Part shown: positions 38,000-49,328 of the stretch, piece by piece
How positions within the stretch are numbered: position 1 is the stretch's first letter
Layout: every line of letters begins with the position of its first letter
Assembly (NCBI RefSeq): GCF_028765545.1
Contig: NZ_JARACP010000001.1
Span: forward strand, 310,001-374,000
Length of the DNA: 64,000 bases
Direction: 5' to 3'
From: Aliivibrio sp. S4MY1
GTDB lineage: Bacteria > Pseudomonadota > Gammaproteobacteria > Enterobacterales > Vibrionaceae
Notes under the pieces: model-generated
The model's input: the letters and a program-made list of their open reading frames with translations, nothing else
What the model was told of the DNA's origin: nothing
Database searches by the model: none
Program-made: the position numbers and the translations under genes

Positions 38000-39526
38000 T
38001 TATGACTTTACTGTGAACTTAGGGCGGATAACGTTATTGATAAACGTCAGTGCCATCGGAAGAATAAGAACAATTACAGCAATCGCAGTAAAACAAAAGG
38101 TAATCGGGCGTTCCCACAAGAAACTTAACTCCCCATCACTGATCATCAAGGCTCGACGTAAATTCTCCTCCATCATTCCACCCAAGATAAAGCCAAGTAG
38201 TAAGGGAGCGAGAGGGAAGTTAGCTAGCCGAAGCGCAATAGCGACCATCGCAATTAAGATCATGATAAAGACATCAATTGTATTAAAAGAGACTAAATAA
38301 ACCCCTGTGATTGAGAAGAATAAAACCATTGGCATCAATACGGTTCTTGGTATCGCAAGTAATTTAGATATGTATGGAATCAAGGGTAAATTTAGGATAA
38401 CCAGAACGATATTACCAAAGTACATTGAGATAATAACCGACCAGAAAATATCAGGGTGATCAACAAACAATCTTGGTCCTGGTTGAATACCATAAGCAAT
38501 AAGGGCACCTAACATGATTGCTGTCGTACCTGAGCCTGGAATGCCCAAAGTCAGTAGTGGAACAAATGACCCGCTTGATGCGGCGTTATTTGCGGATTCA
38601 GGCGCCACTAATCCACGGATACTACCCTTACCAAACTCTTCTTTTTTATCTTTTGGTGCTAAATTTCGTTCCATTCCATAACTTAAGAATGCTGCGATGG
38701 TTGCACCCGCACCTGGTAATACGCCAGTAAAGAAACCAAGAATAGATGAACGAACAGCAACAGGCGCGACTTCTTTAAATTCTTCTTTGGTTATTTTCAT
38801 ACTACCTAGGTCAGACATTTTATTCTGTTCATCATCTCGTGTGTCTTGTTCTGGTTTTAATATCCCCATTAAGGTTTCGCCTAGTGCGAAGGTTGCCATT
38901 GCAAGCAATAAGAAGCTGAATCCATCCATCAAATCAGTTAAGCCAAAGGTAAAGCGCTCAACGCCAATACCTTTATCAATACCAACGGTTGAAAGCATTA
39001 AACCAAGAATAGTCATCATCCATGCTTTAATCACTTGTCCCTTACCTGCGAATGCAGCAACAGCAGATAAACCCACTAGCATAAGAGCAAAGTAATCAGA
39101 TGATTGGAAGCTAAGGGATACTTTTGCAAGCGCAGGGGCTGCAATTAAAAGCATAATGGCAGAAAGCGTGCCACCGGTAAAAGAGGAGTAGGCTGCAAGA
39201 GCAAGTGCTTTACCTGCTTGGCCTTTTTGCGCCATTGGGTAACCATCAAAAGCCGTAACTACCGTTGATGAACAACCGGGGGCATTGATAAGGATTGATG
39301 AGGTAGACCCACCAAAAACGGCACCATAATAAACCCCCGCCATTAAAATCATACCTGATGCAGGATCAAGTCCGTAGCTAATAGGGATCATTAACGCAAT
39401 GGCTGAAATTGGACCAAGACCCGGCAGCATGCCAATAAATGTTCCTACAAAACAACCAATCATTACCATCATTAAATTGGTTGGCATTATTGCGGTTGAT
39501 AAGCCAGCTAAAATTCCATCTAACAT
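38000..39526 (-). CDS. tctA: TctA, large membrane subunit of a tripartite tricarboxylate transporter
   Basis: A 508-residue protein with about twelve membrane helices. TctA hallmarks are present: GTFIGMLPGLGPISAIALMIPI, GVYYGAVFGGSTSSILINAPGCSSTVVTAFDGYPMAQKGQAGKALA, and a repeat of the glycine-rich motif in FFTGVLPGAGATIAAFLSYGMERN. With TctB and TctC it takes up citrate-like tricarboxylates driven by ion gradients. It is the last gene of the operon, 16 bases after tctB. Confidence 0.95.
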   Translation of the reverse strand: MLDGILAGLSTAIMPTNLMMVMIGCFVGTFIGMLPGLGPISAIALMIPISYGLDPASGMILMAGVYYGAVFGGSTSSILINAPGCSSTVVTAFDGYPMAQKGQAGKALALAAYSSFTGGTLSAIMLLIAAPALAKVSLSFQSSDYFALMLVGLSAVAAFAGKGQVIKAWMMTILGLMLSTVGIDKGIGVERFTFGLTDLMDGFSFLLLAMATFALGETLMGILKPEQDTRDDEQNKMSDLGSMKITKEEFKEVAPVAVRSSILGFFTGVLPGAGATIAAFLSYGMERNLAPKDKKEEFGKGSIRGLVAPESANNAASSGSFVPLLTLGIPGSGTTAIMLGALIAYGIQPGPRLFVDHPDIFWSVIISMYFGNIVLVILNLPLIPYISKLLAIPRTVLMPMVLFFSITGVYLVSFNTIDVFIMILIAMVAIALRLANFPLAPLLLGFILGGMMEENLRRALMISDGELSFLWERPITFCFTAIAVIVLILPMALTFINNVIRPKFTVKS

Positions 39527-39542
39527 AATTAAGTCCTAGGGT

Positions 39543-40022
39543 TTACCAAGCAAGAAAAAGATAACCAGGTTCTAGATAGATATCCAAACCTTTGGTAAGA
39601 AGTAACCAGAATCCTGTAACAAAAGGAAACGAGGCACCAAATAAAATGGGTTTACGACGTTCACCTAAAAGATAGAACCCTGCCAGTAAAAACAAGCTTG
39701 TAGCCAAAACAAAACCAAGCCAAGTTAATCCAATGCCGTACAGCACCATTAAAGTGATAAAGCCAAATAAGAGTTTCCAATTAAACCCTAAAACAGCACC
39801 ACTTTTCTCATCGGGTTGAGCTGAAACAATCAGTATGAGTGAGAGAAAAATGCCAGCAAAAGTTAGCATATAAGGTAAAGTTCGAGCGGTGAAGGGTTCG
39901 TATTCATCGCCAGGAAATAAAGGAATTAAACTGGTTTGGTAGCCGTAGCAGAGGCAAACAAGTAAAAAAATGATAGCGCCAACGCGGTCTCGGCATAGTA
40001 GAGAAGAGCTAGAGTACGACAT
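39543..40022 (-). CDS. tctB: TctB, small membrane subunit of the tripartite tricarboxylate transporter
   Basis: A 159-residue protein with four membrane helices and no strong motifs, as normal for TctB. The start ATG 40022 (MSYSSSSLLCRDRVGAI) has GGAG at seven bases. The longer frame to 40043 does not. It lies between tctC and tctA, separated from tctC by a 148-base gap with a large hairpin. Confidence 0.88.
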   Translation of the reverse strand: MSYSSSSLLCRDRVGAIIFLLVCLCYGYQTSLIPLFPGDEYEPFTARTLPYMLTFAGIFLSLILIVSAQPDEKSGAVLGFNWKLLFGFITLMVLYGIGLTWLGFVLATSLFLLAGFYLLGERRKPILFGASFPFVTGFWLLLTKGLDIYLEPGYLFLAW

Positions 40023-40074
40023 GAGTTCTCTCCATAAATCCATTAAAGAAAGGTAGATTTAATTGGGTAAAGAA

Positions 40075-40161
40075 AGCTGCCTTGAACTAACGGTGCAAGG
40101 AGGATGTAGCAAGAACATTAATGAGTCATATCCGGGGAATCATTAATTGTTCAAGGCAGCT
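40075..40161. promoter_or_regulatory. Long two-tier hairpin between tctC and tctB
   Basis: Outer arms AGCTGCCTTGAAC (40075-40087) and GTTCAAGGCAGCT (40149-40161) pair perfectly over 13 bases. Inside them ATTAATGA (40117-40124) and TCATTAAT (40140-40147) form a second stem. No T run follows on the minus strand. It is suited to 3'-end protection of tctC mRNA or to reduced read-through into tctBA. Confidence 0.7.
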
Positions 40162-40170
40162 AAAGAAGTA

Positions 40171-41148
40171 TTATTTCAAGAAGCCAAGCTCACGCATTAG
40201 GTTACCCATCAGCAGTTCTTGCTCTTCAAGGAAGGTATAAAAGTCTTTGTCCGCTTTGTAGTTATCAATCCAACCATTACGGTCACGAACGACTGCCCAT
40301 TGCTCTGTTTCGTACATTTTATTGAAGGCTTGGGTGTATTCGTCGATTTTCGCTTGCGGTGTTCCCGGTGCCGCGAAGAAGCCACGCCAGTTTGCAAACA
40401 CGGTATCGTTGCCGTATTCCGTTAATGTTGGGATATCAGGTGCACTCTCTAAACGTTTCGGTGCTGTGATAGCCAGAATACGAACTTGACCACTTTTGGA
40501 CATTTCAAGTACTTCACCTAACCCTGTTGAAAGTAAAGGTGTTTCACCTGAAAGAAGGGCAGCCATTGCTTTACCACCGGCATCGTAGGCAATATAGCGT
40601 ACTTTTCTTGCATCAAAACCTTCGCCTTTAAACGCCGCCGCCACTACTAAATGATCCATACTGCCTCGAGCTGAACCGCCAGCAATTTTTACTGATCGAG
40701 GATCTTTTTCAAAATCAGCAACCACTTGCTCCCAGCTTGTATATTTAGAGTCTTTATTCACGACGATCGCACCATAATCAGCAATGGTCGCTGCAATAGG
40801 GGTTAAATCACGGAATGATTGTGGGAAAATACCACTTAACGATCGGATAACGATAGGCGTTGAGTTCACCATTAATGTGTCTGGTTGACGCTCTGCCGTT
40901 TCAATTAAATGTGCAATGGCTTTACCGCCGCCGCCACCTGACAGGTTTTGGTAAGACGCTTGCTCAATGATATCTGATTTAAGTAATACATCACCAGTAC
41001 CACGAGCAGTCATATCCCAACCGCCACCAGCACCACCAGGGATGATGAAGTGAATTTTTTCAAGTTCGGCCGCTATTGCTGAGCCTGAAAGTGCAAAAGA
41101 GGCTGCAATTATTGAAGCCGTGAACTGTTTTTTAAATGAAGTAAGCAT
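40171..41148 (-). CDS. tctC: TctC, periplasmic binding protein of the tripartite tricarboxylate transporter
   Basis: A Bug/TctC-type solute receptor of 325 residues with a signal peptide ending SGSAIA-AE. The ligand-loop signature IHFIIPGGAGGGWDMTARGTGD and the second loop IAGGSARGSMDHLV are present. ATG 41148 has AAGGAA upstream at nine bases, better than the TTG/ATG codons at 41172/41157. It is the first gene of the operon, as usual. Confidence 0.94.
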   Translation of the reverse strand: MLTSFKKQFTASIIAASFALSGSAIAAELEKIHFIIPGGAGGGWDMTARGTGDVLLKSDIIEQASYQNLSGGGGGKAIAHLIETAERQPDTLMVNSTPIVIRSLSGIFPQSFRDLTPIAATIADYGAIVVNKDSKYTSWEQVVADFEKDPRSVKIAGGSARGSMDHLVVAAAFKGEGFDARKVRYIAYDAGGKAMAALLSGETPLLSTGLGEVLEMSKSGQVRILAITAPKRLESAPDIPTLTEYGNDTVFANWRGFFAAPGTPQAKIDEYTQAFNKMYETEQWAVVRDRNGWIDNYKADKDFYTFLEEQELLMGNLMRELGFLK

Positions 41149-41375
41149 GAATAACATTTCCTTATGGTTCAAATCTCTCTGTAATTATCTTGTGAGACCT
41201 GATTGTAGAGTGAGCAACCTCTTTGGGTTGTTATCGTTCTAGGTAGATACTGCTTTTTCTTTGTTGTTGCGTAAATGTTAAGTGCTTGGGTCGTTTTTGA
41301 CTAGATAGAGGAGATAATGGCTATTTAGAACATAAAATGAATTTTGTTCATAAAGTTCAAGCTACTTTTTGAGAA

Positions 41376-41413
41376 AGAAAAAAGCCATGCAATTGTTAAA
41401 AAAAGCATGGCTT
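41376..41413 (-). terminator. Terminator after the chemotaxis receptor pseudogene
   Basis: On the minus strand AAGCCATGC pairs with GCATGGCTT over 9 bases with a 14-base loop, followed by T's. Confidence 0.82.
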
Positions 41414-41443
41414 AGATAGGTTAGGGGTTAGTATTGTTTAAAT

Positions 41444-43445
41444 TTACTGAGTTTTAAAAGCACTTAGCTTCTGAGTTAATGAGTGACTCTCTTTTGTTAG
41501 TTCAGCAGTATCATTTAATGAGTTATGCATATCTGAAAGTACTTCGTTAGCGGCTTCGTTAATGCTTGTTACATTACGATTGATTTCTTCAGAGACTGAA
41601 CTTTGTTCTTCTGCCGCTGAAGCAATTTGATTATTCATATCATTTGCAACAAGAATAGCAGAGCTGATCTCTTGTAAGTTCTGTTGTGCAATTAACGTTT
41701 CTTCTCTGGTAGCTAATGCTTGTTTTTGACTGCTGTCCATTACCGTCACAATGCTTTGAGTACTTTGTTGTAATACCGCAAGCATATTATTAATTTCTTG
41801 AGTTGAACTTTGTGTACGGCTTGCTAGGTTACGAACCTCATCGGCAACAACGGCAAAGCCCCGCCCGTATTCACCAGCACGAGCGGCTTCAATTGCGGCA
41901 TTTAATGCCAGTAGATTTGTTTGTTCAGCAATACCGCCGATTTCAAGCAGGATTTTTTGAATATCATTACTTGATGCGGCTAAGTTAACCACTTGCTCTT
42001 GTGCTTTATTAATGAACGAAGCCAATTCTTCTACGGAAGCCGCTGCATTATTCATGATCTTCTGACCATCTTCACTGCTTGCTTGTATTTGACTTGCCGC
42101 TGTCGCTGCTTGCAAGGCAGAAGATGCAACTTCTTGAGCTGTGGCACTCATCTCATTAATTGCTGTTGCTAATTGTGTTACTTCATTAACTTGGCTCTGA
42201 AGTTTTATTTGCGATTTTTCTGTTTCAGTCATGGTATTTGTCGATGACTGAGAAACTAACTCTGCGGTTTCTTTTGCATTGTGTAGTGTATTTTGAATCT
42301 TCTCGATAAAGGTGTTAAACCAGAATGCTAATTGGCCGATTTCATCTTTAGAAGTAACGTCAATACGTTGAGTTAAATCACCATCGCCTTGAGCAATATT
42401 TTCAAAATGGTTGGTTAGATTGATGAGGGTTGTTCCGATACTTTTGGCAATAAAGAAAATCAGTAATTTCTTGTTGTAGCACTTCAGTTGGTATCGATAC
42501 CATAACAATCCACGGCTTTGCTCCCGTATTGATTGTAGAAATAGCAGTTTTAAAGTGACCTATATTTTTTAGAAAAGAGGTGTTATTTCGTGATTCTCGC
42601 TGAATATCATTCCAGTGATTTGCAAAGTCATCTTTTATTTTTTCGCCAACTAGATTTTCATCTTGGCTAAAAGAAAGTAAGCGACCCTCCCAAGAGGCAA
42701 TAGATACTACAGCTCCAGGGATCCCAATGGTGTCTGCCGCTTGTTTACTAATGGTTTGGAAACTTTTGATGGACCAATCATAACCAAGAGATCCGACTAT
42801 TTTGTTATTTGATCGTAATGGTAGGCTAATTGTCGTGATTAGCTCTTGGTTGCCTCTTACATTGTAATAATACGGCTCCATTACAAAGCTGTTACCTGTT
42901 TCAAAAGGCGTTAAATGCCATTCATCAATACGCTCACCATTATCATTTAGTGACGTATTTTTAAAACTCTCCATTCCAAGAGCTTCAAAACTTGTGTCTG
43001 TCGGTGAGAAGAAAGGAGCAAGTACACCTTGTTTGTTAAGCGCTTTCTGGGTTAATTCAGAATCATCATAATTAAATCGGCTGTGTTCCCATACCATAAA
43101 GCCAGCAAAAACACTGTCATTTTGATTTTTTAATGAAGATGTAAATTGTTTAATGAGAAGTTCGGCATCTGCATTTGTATTATTTGATAATTCTAAAATA
43201 GATTTAAGTTGTTCTAAATTACTGATGACAGGAGAAAACAATCCATTAAGTTCAGCGCTTTGTTGATTAGCAATGGAGAGCAATTTATAGTCAATGTTAT
43301 CTGAAAGTTGTGAGGATACATGCTTTGTGATGTCTTTATTAACTTTATCATAAGAAATAGTAGTAAAAAACATGGCGGTACTTAGCGTAATAAATATCGC
43401 AATTCCAGCACTAACAGCAATTCGAGTTTTGATAGATTTAAACAT
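41444..43445 (-). pseudogene. Methyl-accepting chemotaxis protein, disrupted near the second membrane segment
   Basis: Two overlapping frames together make one receptor. The first (from ATG 43445, MFKSIKTRIAVS) has a membrane helix and a dCACHE periplasmic sensor, then loses sense after [12 protein letters not shown] at about 42470. The second frame resumes with [16 protein letters not shown], a HAMP domain and a full signalling domain including the hairpin tip [38 protein letters not shown]. Most of the second membrane helix is missing between the two, so this is a deletion plus frameshift rather than a single base error. The second half alone has a possible start (42508) but no sensor. Confidence 0.85.
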
Positions 43446-43753
43446 GATTTTTAAAAAAAATAAGTAAGGTTGTGTAATATATAGTGGTATTAAGTCAAAT
43501 GTCATTAAAGTATTTTGTTGTTTATAGTTTGGAATAACGACTTTATGTAAGTAAAGGTAATTTATGTGAACTTAGCGATCCAATTGCCTATATATCGTTA
43601 ATATTCCATTGTATTGCTGTGTGTATATTGCGTATCTATATTGAGTAATAATTAATTTAATGTATTTTTATGTATACAAAATAATGAACACTTCTCTAAT
43701 GGCTTTCTGTTATTCTTATCTGGGTATAGTAACTATTTTATAGTGAGAAAAAA

Positions 43754-44182
43754 ATGAATAAAAAACTGTTAGTACCTTTGTTGTTTTCTGTGGCTTTAAT
43801 GGGTTGTGATGATGCAAGTGACGCGATTGATAAAGCACAAGAGGCAGCAAATAAGGCCGTAGATATGGCGCAAGAAAAATTAGAGTCTGTAGATTTAGAG
43901 GCGTTGAATATTGAACAGTTTGGTGATGCAGCCAGCTCAGTATCTGAGTTTGCAGAGTCAATTGATGAAGCGTTAAATGCAGATTACAGCAACCCTAAAG
44001 CACTGGTTGAAATCCAAGAGCATATTGCTAACGCGTACAGTTGTTTAGTGGAAGCGTCATCAGAATCTAGTGCTGAGAAATTAGTAAACAAAGTGATGTC
44101 GACGATTTCAAACCAAGAAGCGCAAAGCTTGATTGAGAAGGGCATTGAAAGCGCAAAAGAAATGCAAGCATGTGTGATGTGA
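43754..44182 (+). CDS. Uncharacterised helical lipoprotein
   Basis: A 142-residue protein with a lipoprotein signal ending LMGC (Cys18), then an acidic alpha-helical body rich in Ala, Glu and Ser (DAIDKAQEAANKAVDMAQEK). Two later cysteines are in YSCLVE and the C-terminal QACVM. GTGAGAAAA precedes the ATG. I do not recognise a family. The two non-lipid cysteines could pair in the periplasm. It is transcribed alone. Confidence 0.75.
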   Translation: MNKKLLVPLLFSVALMGCDDASDAIDKAQEAANKAVDMAQEKLESVDLEALNIEQFGDAASSVSEFAESIDEALNADYSNPKALVEIQEHIANAYSCLVEASSESSAEKLVNKVMSTISNQEAQSLIEKGIESAKEMQACVM

Positions 44183-44213
44183 TTCTATTTATTTTATAAG
44201 TATTAATGATGTA

Positions 44214-44262
44214 AAAAAGCCCTGTAATCCTAACTCTCTATGAGTGTGACACAGGGCTTTTT
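44214..44262. terminator. Bidirectional terminator between the lipoprotein gene and purB
   Basis: AAAAAGCCCTGT and ACAGGGCTTTTT pair over 12 bases around a 25-base loop. Confidence 0.85.
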
Positions 44263-44293
44263 ATTACTGATTACTCTTTATAAACGATAAAGA

Positions 44294-45673
<1,380 letters not shown>

Positions 45674-45731
45674 CTAGATGTGTAATAAAGGTTAGTGGAT
45701 AAAGCCTGCTCATTATAAACAGGCTTTAATT

Positions 45732-46349
45732 TTAAATTCGAGCTAAAATTATTTTTGCTTGCTCAACCATCTTTTTACGACCAAAAATTAAGTGGCGGCG
45801 TTTGCCCCCCGTTTGACGCCATAATACGGCTGAGCGAATACCAGAAAGTAATAATGCTCGAACCTTATGTTGTGTCATTGGTTGTTGTAAAATCGACGGT
45901 GTGCCAGTGACTTGAATGCGAGGTCCCATTGGGCTGATCACATCTAAGTAAATGCTGGCAATGTTGCTTAGCATTTGTTCGTCATGAATATCAAAATGTT
46001 CAAGTTGACGCTCAATGGTGCTAATGCGTTCGCCAAGCTTGCTCATGCCATCGCGGTGGCCAGCAAGTTTGCGCTCTAGCGCCATTAAGCTGATCAGGTA
46101 GCGAGTTAACTCACTGCCTGATGGGGTATTGTCAAAGTCTTGAACCAGACATTCTAAACCAACGCGCAAGTTAGCTTCATTGCCGTATACGGCTAGCGTA
46201 TTACTTGGGTTGGTTTCTAAAATAGATTGAATAGCAGTATCAAACGCAGCTTGATCACAGTGCCCATCTTTCGCCATTTTTTGTACTAGGCTTGCTGCTT
46301 GGCAGATGCCTGCAAATGCAATGGTTCTGTCAAATAAAGTATTCGCCAC
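45732..46349 (-). CDS. hflD: HflD, membrane-associated lysogeny regulator homologue
   Basis: A 205-residue, mostly helical protein matching HflD (YcfC), which in E. coli binds lambda CII; its cellular role is unclear. Recognisable parts are [31 protein letters not shown] and [22 protein letters not shown]. The start is GTG with AAGGAG eight bases upstream. It lies 11 bases after mnmA in the same operon. Confidence 0.93.
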   Translation of the reverse strand: MANTLFDRTIAFAGICQAASLVQKMAKDGHCDQAAFDTAIQSILETNPSNTLAVYGNEANLRVGLECLVQDFDNTPSGSELTRYLISLMALERKLAGHRDGMSKLGERISTIERQLEHFDIHDEQMLSNIASIYLDVISPMGPRIQVTGTPSILQQPMTQHKVRALLLSGIRSAVLWRQTGGKRRHLIFGRKKMVEQAKIILARI

Positions 46350-46360
46350 GTATTAGCTCC

Positions 46361-47485
46361 TTAAATACGCTCTTCAATAATACCGCCACCTAGACACACT
46401 TCGCCTAAGTAGAAAACAGCAGATTGACCAGGAGTCACTGCAATTTGCGGTTCGTCAAAAATCACTTTAATGTTTTCATCATCAACAGGGATGATAGTAC
46501 AAGGGATATCGGTTTGACGGTAACGTGTTTTTACTGTGCAGCTCAATGGCGCTTTAATTACTTCGCGATCAACCCAGTGAAGTTGAGACGCTAGTAGGCC
46601 TTGAGATTTCAGTAATGGGTGATCTTTACCTTGAACGGCAATTAACACGTTACGTTTTAAATCTTTCTCACCAACAAACCATGGGTCTTCATTACCGCCG
46701 CCGCCTTTGGTGCCGCCAATGTGTAGACCTTTACGTTGACCTAAAGTGTGATACATCAAACCTTGGTGCTGACCAATCACTTTGCCTTCAGGGGTTTCGA
46801 TATTACCTGGTTGTGCTGGTAGGTATTTACCTAAGAATTCAGTGAATTTACGCTCACCAATAAAGCAGATACCTGTAGAGTCTTTTTTCTTCGCTGTGAT
46901 CAAATCTTGCTCTTCAGCAATGCGGCGTACTTCTGGTTTTTCTAGTTCACCAACAGGGAATAGGCTGCGAGCAACTTGCTCAGAGCTTAATGTGTATAAA
47001 AAGTAGCTTTGATCTTTGTTTGAATCCAAACCACGTAGCATTTGTGGTTTAACACCATTTGCGATTTCTTCTGCTGTTGGGAAGGTACGACGAACGTAGT
47101 GACCCATTGCAATGAAATCAGCATCAAGTACTTCATCAGCAAACTCTAAGAAAGCTTTAAATTTGATTTCTTTGTTACATAGAATATCAGGGTTTGGCGT
47201 ACGACCCGCTTTGTATTCCTCTAAGAAATATTCAAAAACGTTGTCCCAATATTCAGATGCAAAATTAATGGTGTGAAGGTGGATACCTAATTTGTCACAC
47301 ACCGCTTGTGCATCGGCTAAATCTTCGGCTGCTGTACAATATTCCTCGTTGTCATCTTCTTCCCAGTTTTTCATGAAAAGACCTTCAACTTGGTATCCTT
47401 GTTGCTGAAGTAGATAGGCTGATACTGAAGAATCCACACCACCGGACATACCGACGATGACTTTCTTTTGGCTGTTGTCTGACAT
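46361..47485 (-). CDS. mnmA: MnmA, tRNA-uridine 2-sulfurtransferase
   Basis: Adds sulfur to U34 of Lys, Glu and Gln tRNAs. It carries the PP-loop [16 protein letters not shown], the nucleophile Cys in [13 protein letters not shown] and the second catalytic Cys in [12 protein letters not shown]. Length 374. First gene of the mnmA-hflD-purB operon. Confidence 0.97.
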   Translation of the reverse strand: MSDNSQKKVIVGMSGGVDSSVSAYLLQQQGYQVEGLFMKNWEEDDNEEYCTAAEDLADAQAVCDKLGIHLHTINFASEYWDNVFEYFLEEYKAGRTPNPDILCNKEIKFKAFLEFADEVLDADFIAMGHYVRRTFPTAEEIANGVKPQMLRGLDSNKDQSYFLYTLSSEQVARSLFPVGELEKPEVRRIAEEQDLITAKKKDSTGICFIGERKFTEFLGKYLPAQPGNIETPEGKVIGQHQGLMYHTLGQRKGLHIGGTKGGGGNEDPWFVGEKDLKRNVLIAVQGKDHPLLKSQGLLASQLHWVDREVIKAPLSCTVKTRYRQTDIPCTIIPVDDENIKVIFDEPQIAVTPGQSAVFYLGEVCLGGGIIEERI

Positions 47486-47601
47486 TCTTTAACACCACTA
47501 ATAAAACTTGAGGCAGATTCTAACAGAAAGAATATGCTCGTGACAGATCCGAGAGTAAAATCACATAATTATATCTGCGAAAAACAGATAAATTTCGAGC
47601 T

Positions 47602-49140
47602 TTATTCTTTCAGTTTTAATCGTTTTGCTAAACGATGTAAATTTCCAGTATCAACTTGTAATGCTCTTGCTGTTGCTGCCCAATTTTGTTTATTTTCTTT
47701 ATAGGCTTGTTGAATTAATTTAGCTTGAAATTCATCTGTTGCGATACGTAGCCCTTGGGGGCATTCTAAAAGCGTATCTTTTGTTACTTGATGTATTGGC
47801 TCGTTACTAATCGCTTCTTTTTGAATTGAAAAATGCCATGTAGAGAGAGTTAAATCTGAATCAATACTTTGTGCTCTAGAAAGTACCGCAGCTCGGCTTA
47901 TTACATGCTCTAACTCTCGAATATTACCAGGCCAAGGGTATGTATTAAGTACTCGAATGGCTTCTGGAGTAATGCGTATGCTTGATGCTCTTAGTTTTAC
48001 ACGACTTTTTTCAGCAAAGTAGCCAACGAGTAAGGTAATGTCATTTTCTCGGTCTCGCAGTGGTGGCACAAAAATAGGGAAGACACTTAGCCTATGGTAT
48101 AAATCAGCTCTAAAATTGCCTTCTTTGACTTCTTCACTTAAGGTTTTATTGGTTGCTGCAATAATTCGAGTATTTACCTTGATGTGGTTGTCATCACCAA
48201 TACGCTGAATATCACCATATTGCAAAACTCGGAGTAGTTTAGCTTGTAGAGCTAATGATAATTCGCCTATTTCATCTAGAAATAGCGTGCCATTATCGGC
48301 CGATTCAAATTTGCCTTTACGGTTACTAATAGCTCCTGTAAACGCCCCTTTTACATGGCCAAATAGCTCACTTTCCGAGACCGATTCCGGTAAAGCGGCG
48401 CAGTTTAAATACACTAAGCTTTGATTTGCTCTTGAAGATTGCTCATGTAAAGCACTCGCCACTAACTCTTTACCAACCCCTGTTTCTCCTGTGATTAAAA
48501 CGGATAGCTCGGTATTGGCGACGGCTTTGATATTGGCTTTTAACTCTTTCATCGCTTTTGATTCACCAATCATCTCAACATTGTTCTGCTGCGCGTTTTC
48601 AAAGGATGATCCAGTTGATCCCCCTGAAGATTGATTTTCTAATTTTTCCATCAGTAAAGCGGTGTTCAGACTGGTTGCTGCTAAGGCGCTAATGATCCTA
48701 AGTTCTTTATTGGTAAAACTATTAAATTGGTCGGGATCGAATGCATCAATAGTTACCGCACCAATCAATCGTTCATTAATTAATAAAGGGAGACCAATAC
48801 AAGAGTGTACGTGGAGGAGTTCTTTTTTATTTTTTATTAACCCATCATAAGGGTCGGGTAAATCACTGTCTGAAGGAAAGCGAACAATATCCCCAGCTCG
48901 TGCTATGGCTTCTAAACGAGGATGTTGTGAAATGGCAAAACGACGTCCAATCACATCACTGTCCAGGCCGTTGGTTGCAAGTGGTGAGAAGTATTGGTTT
49001 TTAAATAAGAGTAAAGCTGAAGCGTCGCATTTTAACGCATTTCGAATGGTTGATAATAAGCGTTCAAAACGATCTTTGCTGTCTAGTCCTGACGTTAAAT
49101 CTAATGCAATTTGAGCCCATTCTTCTTTCATGTTTTTCAT
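47602..49140 (-). CDS. norR: NorR, nitric oxide-responsive sigma-54 activator
   Basis: A 512-residue bacterial enhancer-binding protein: an N-terminal GAF domain that binds NO at iron, an AAA+ domain ([18 protein letters not shown], then GAFTGA in [19 protein letters not shown]), and a C-terminal Fis-type helix-turn-helix ([23 protein letters not shown]). Sequence similarity to E. coli NorR runs through the GAF domain ([36 protein letters not shown]). It is divergent from norVW with NorR-type sites between. Confidence 0.96.
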   Translation of the reverse strand: MKNMKEEWAQIALDLTSGLDSKDRFERLLSTIRNALKCDASALLLFKNQYFSPLATNGLDSDVIGRRFAISQHPRLEAIARAGDIVRFPSDSDLPDPYDGLIKNKKELLHVHSCIGLPLLINERLIGAVTIDAFDPDQFNSFTNKELRIISALAATSLNTALLMEKLENQSSGGSTGSSFENAQQNNVEMIGESKAMKELKANIKAVANTELSVLITGETGVGKELVASALHEQSSRANQSLVYLNCAALPESVSESELFGHVKGAFTGAISNRKGKFESADNGTLFLDEIGELSLALQAKLLRVLQYGDIQRIGDDNHIKVNTRIIAATNKTLSEEVKEGNFRADLYHRLSVFPIFVPPLRDRENDITLLVGYFAEKSRVKLRASSIRITPEAIRVLNTYPWPGNIRELEHVISRAAVLSRAQSIDSDLTLSTWHFSIQKEAISNEPIHQVTKDTLLECPQGLRIATDEFQAKLIQQAYKENKQNWAATARALQVDTGNLHRLAKRLKLKE

Positions 49141-49164
49141 TGAACACTCATTATCATAAATATT

Positions 49165-49175
49165 GTTAATTTGAC
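49165..49175. promoter_or_regulatory. NorR-type site 1
   Basis: GTTAATTTGAC fits the GT-N7-AC core of NorR enhancer sites. It is the most distal of three from the norV promoter. Confidence 0.6.
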
Positions 49176-49184
49176 AATTGTACT

Positions 49185-49195
49185 GTCATTTTAAC
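49185..49195. promoter_or_regulatory. NorR-type site 2
   Basis: GTCATTTTAAC fits GT-N7-AC and shares GTCATT with site 3. Confidence 0.65.
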
Positions 49196-49209
49196 AAAAG
49201 TAAATAACT

Positions 49210-49220
49210 GTCATTATGAC
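49210..49220. promoter_or_regulatory. NorR-type site 3
   Basis: GTCATTATGAC fits GT-N7-AC and is itself an inverted repeat (GTCAT/ATGAC). Three such sites before norV is the arrangement known in E. coli. Confidence 0.7.
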
Positions 49221-49272
49221 ATTTGTTTTTACTGTTCTACATTAAAGGTTTTATAAAACAATGAGATAAAAG

Positions 49273-49289
49273 TTGGCATGCGCAATGCA
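49273..49289 (+). promoter_or_regulatory. Sigma-54 promoter of norV
   Basis: TTGGCATGCGCAATGCA contains GG (49275-49276) and GC (49287-49288) exactly ten bases apart, the -24/-12 pattern. It lies about 40 bases before the norV ATG and about 55 bases after NorR site 3. Confidence 0.8.
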
Positions 49290-49328
49290 GTATGAGTAGT
49301 AACGCTAATAATTAAATGAGAAAAAACA

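Noticed and set aside
38697-39095. 132-codon rightward frame
   Set aside because: Antisense shadow within tctA.
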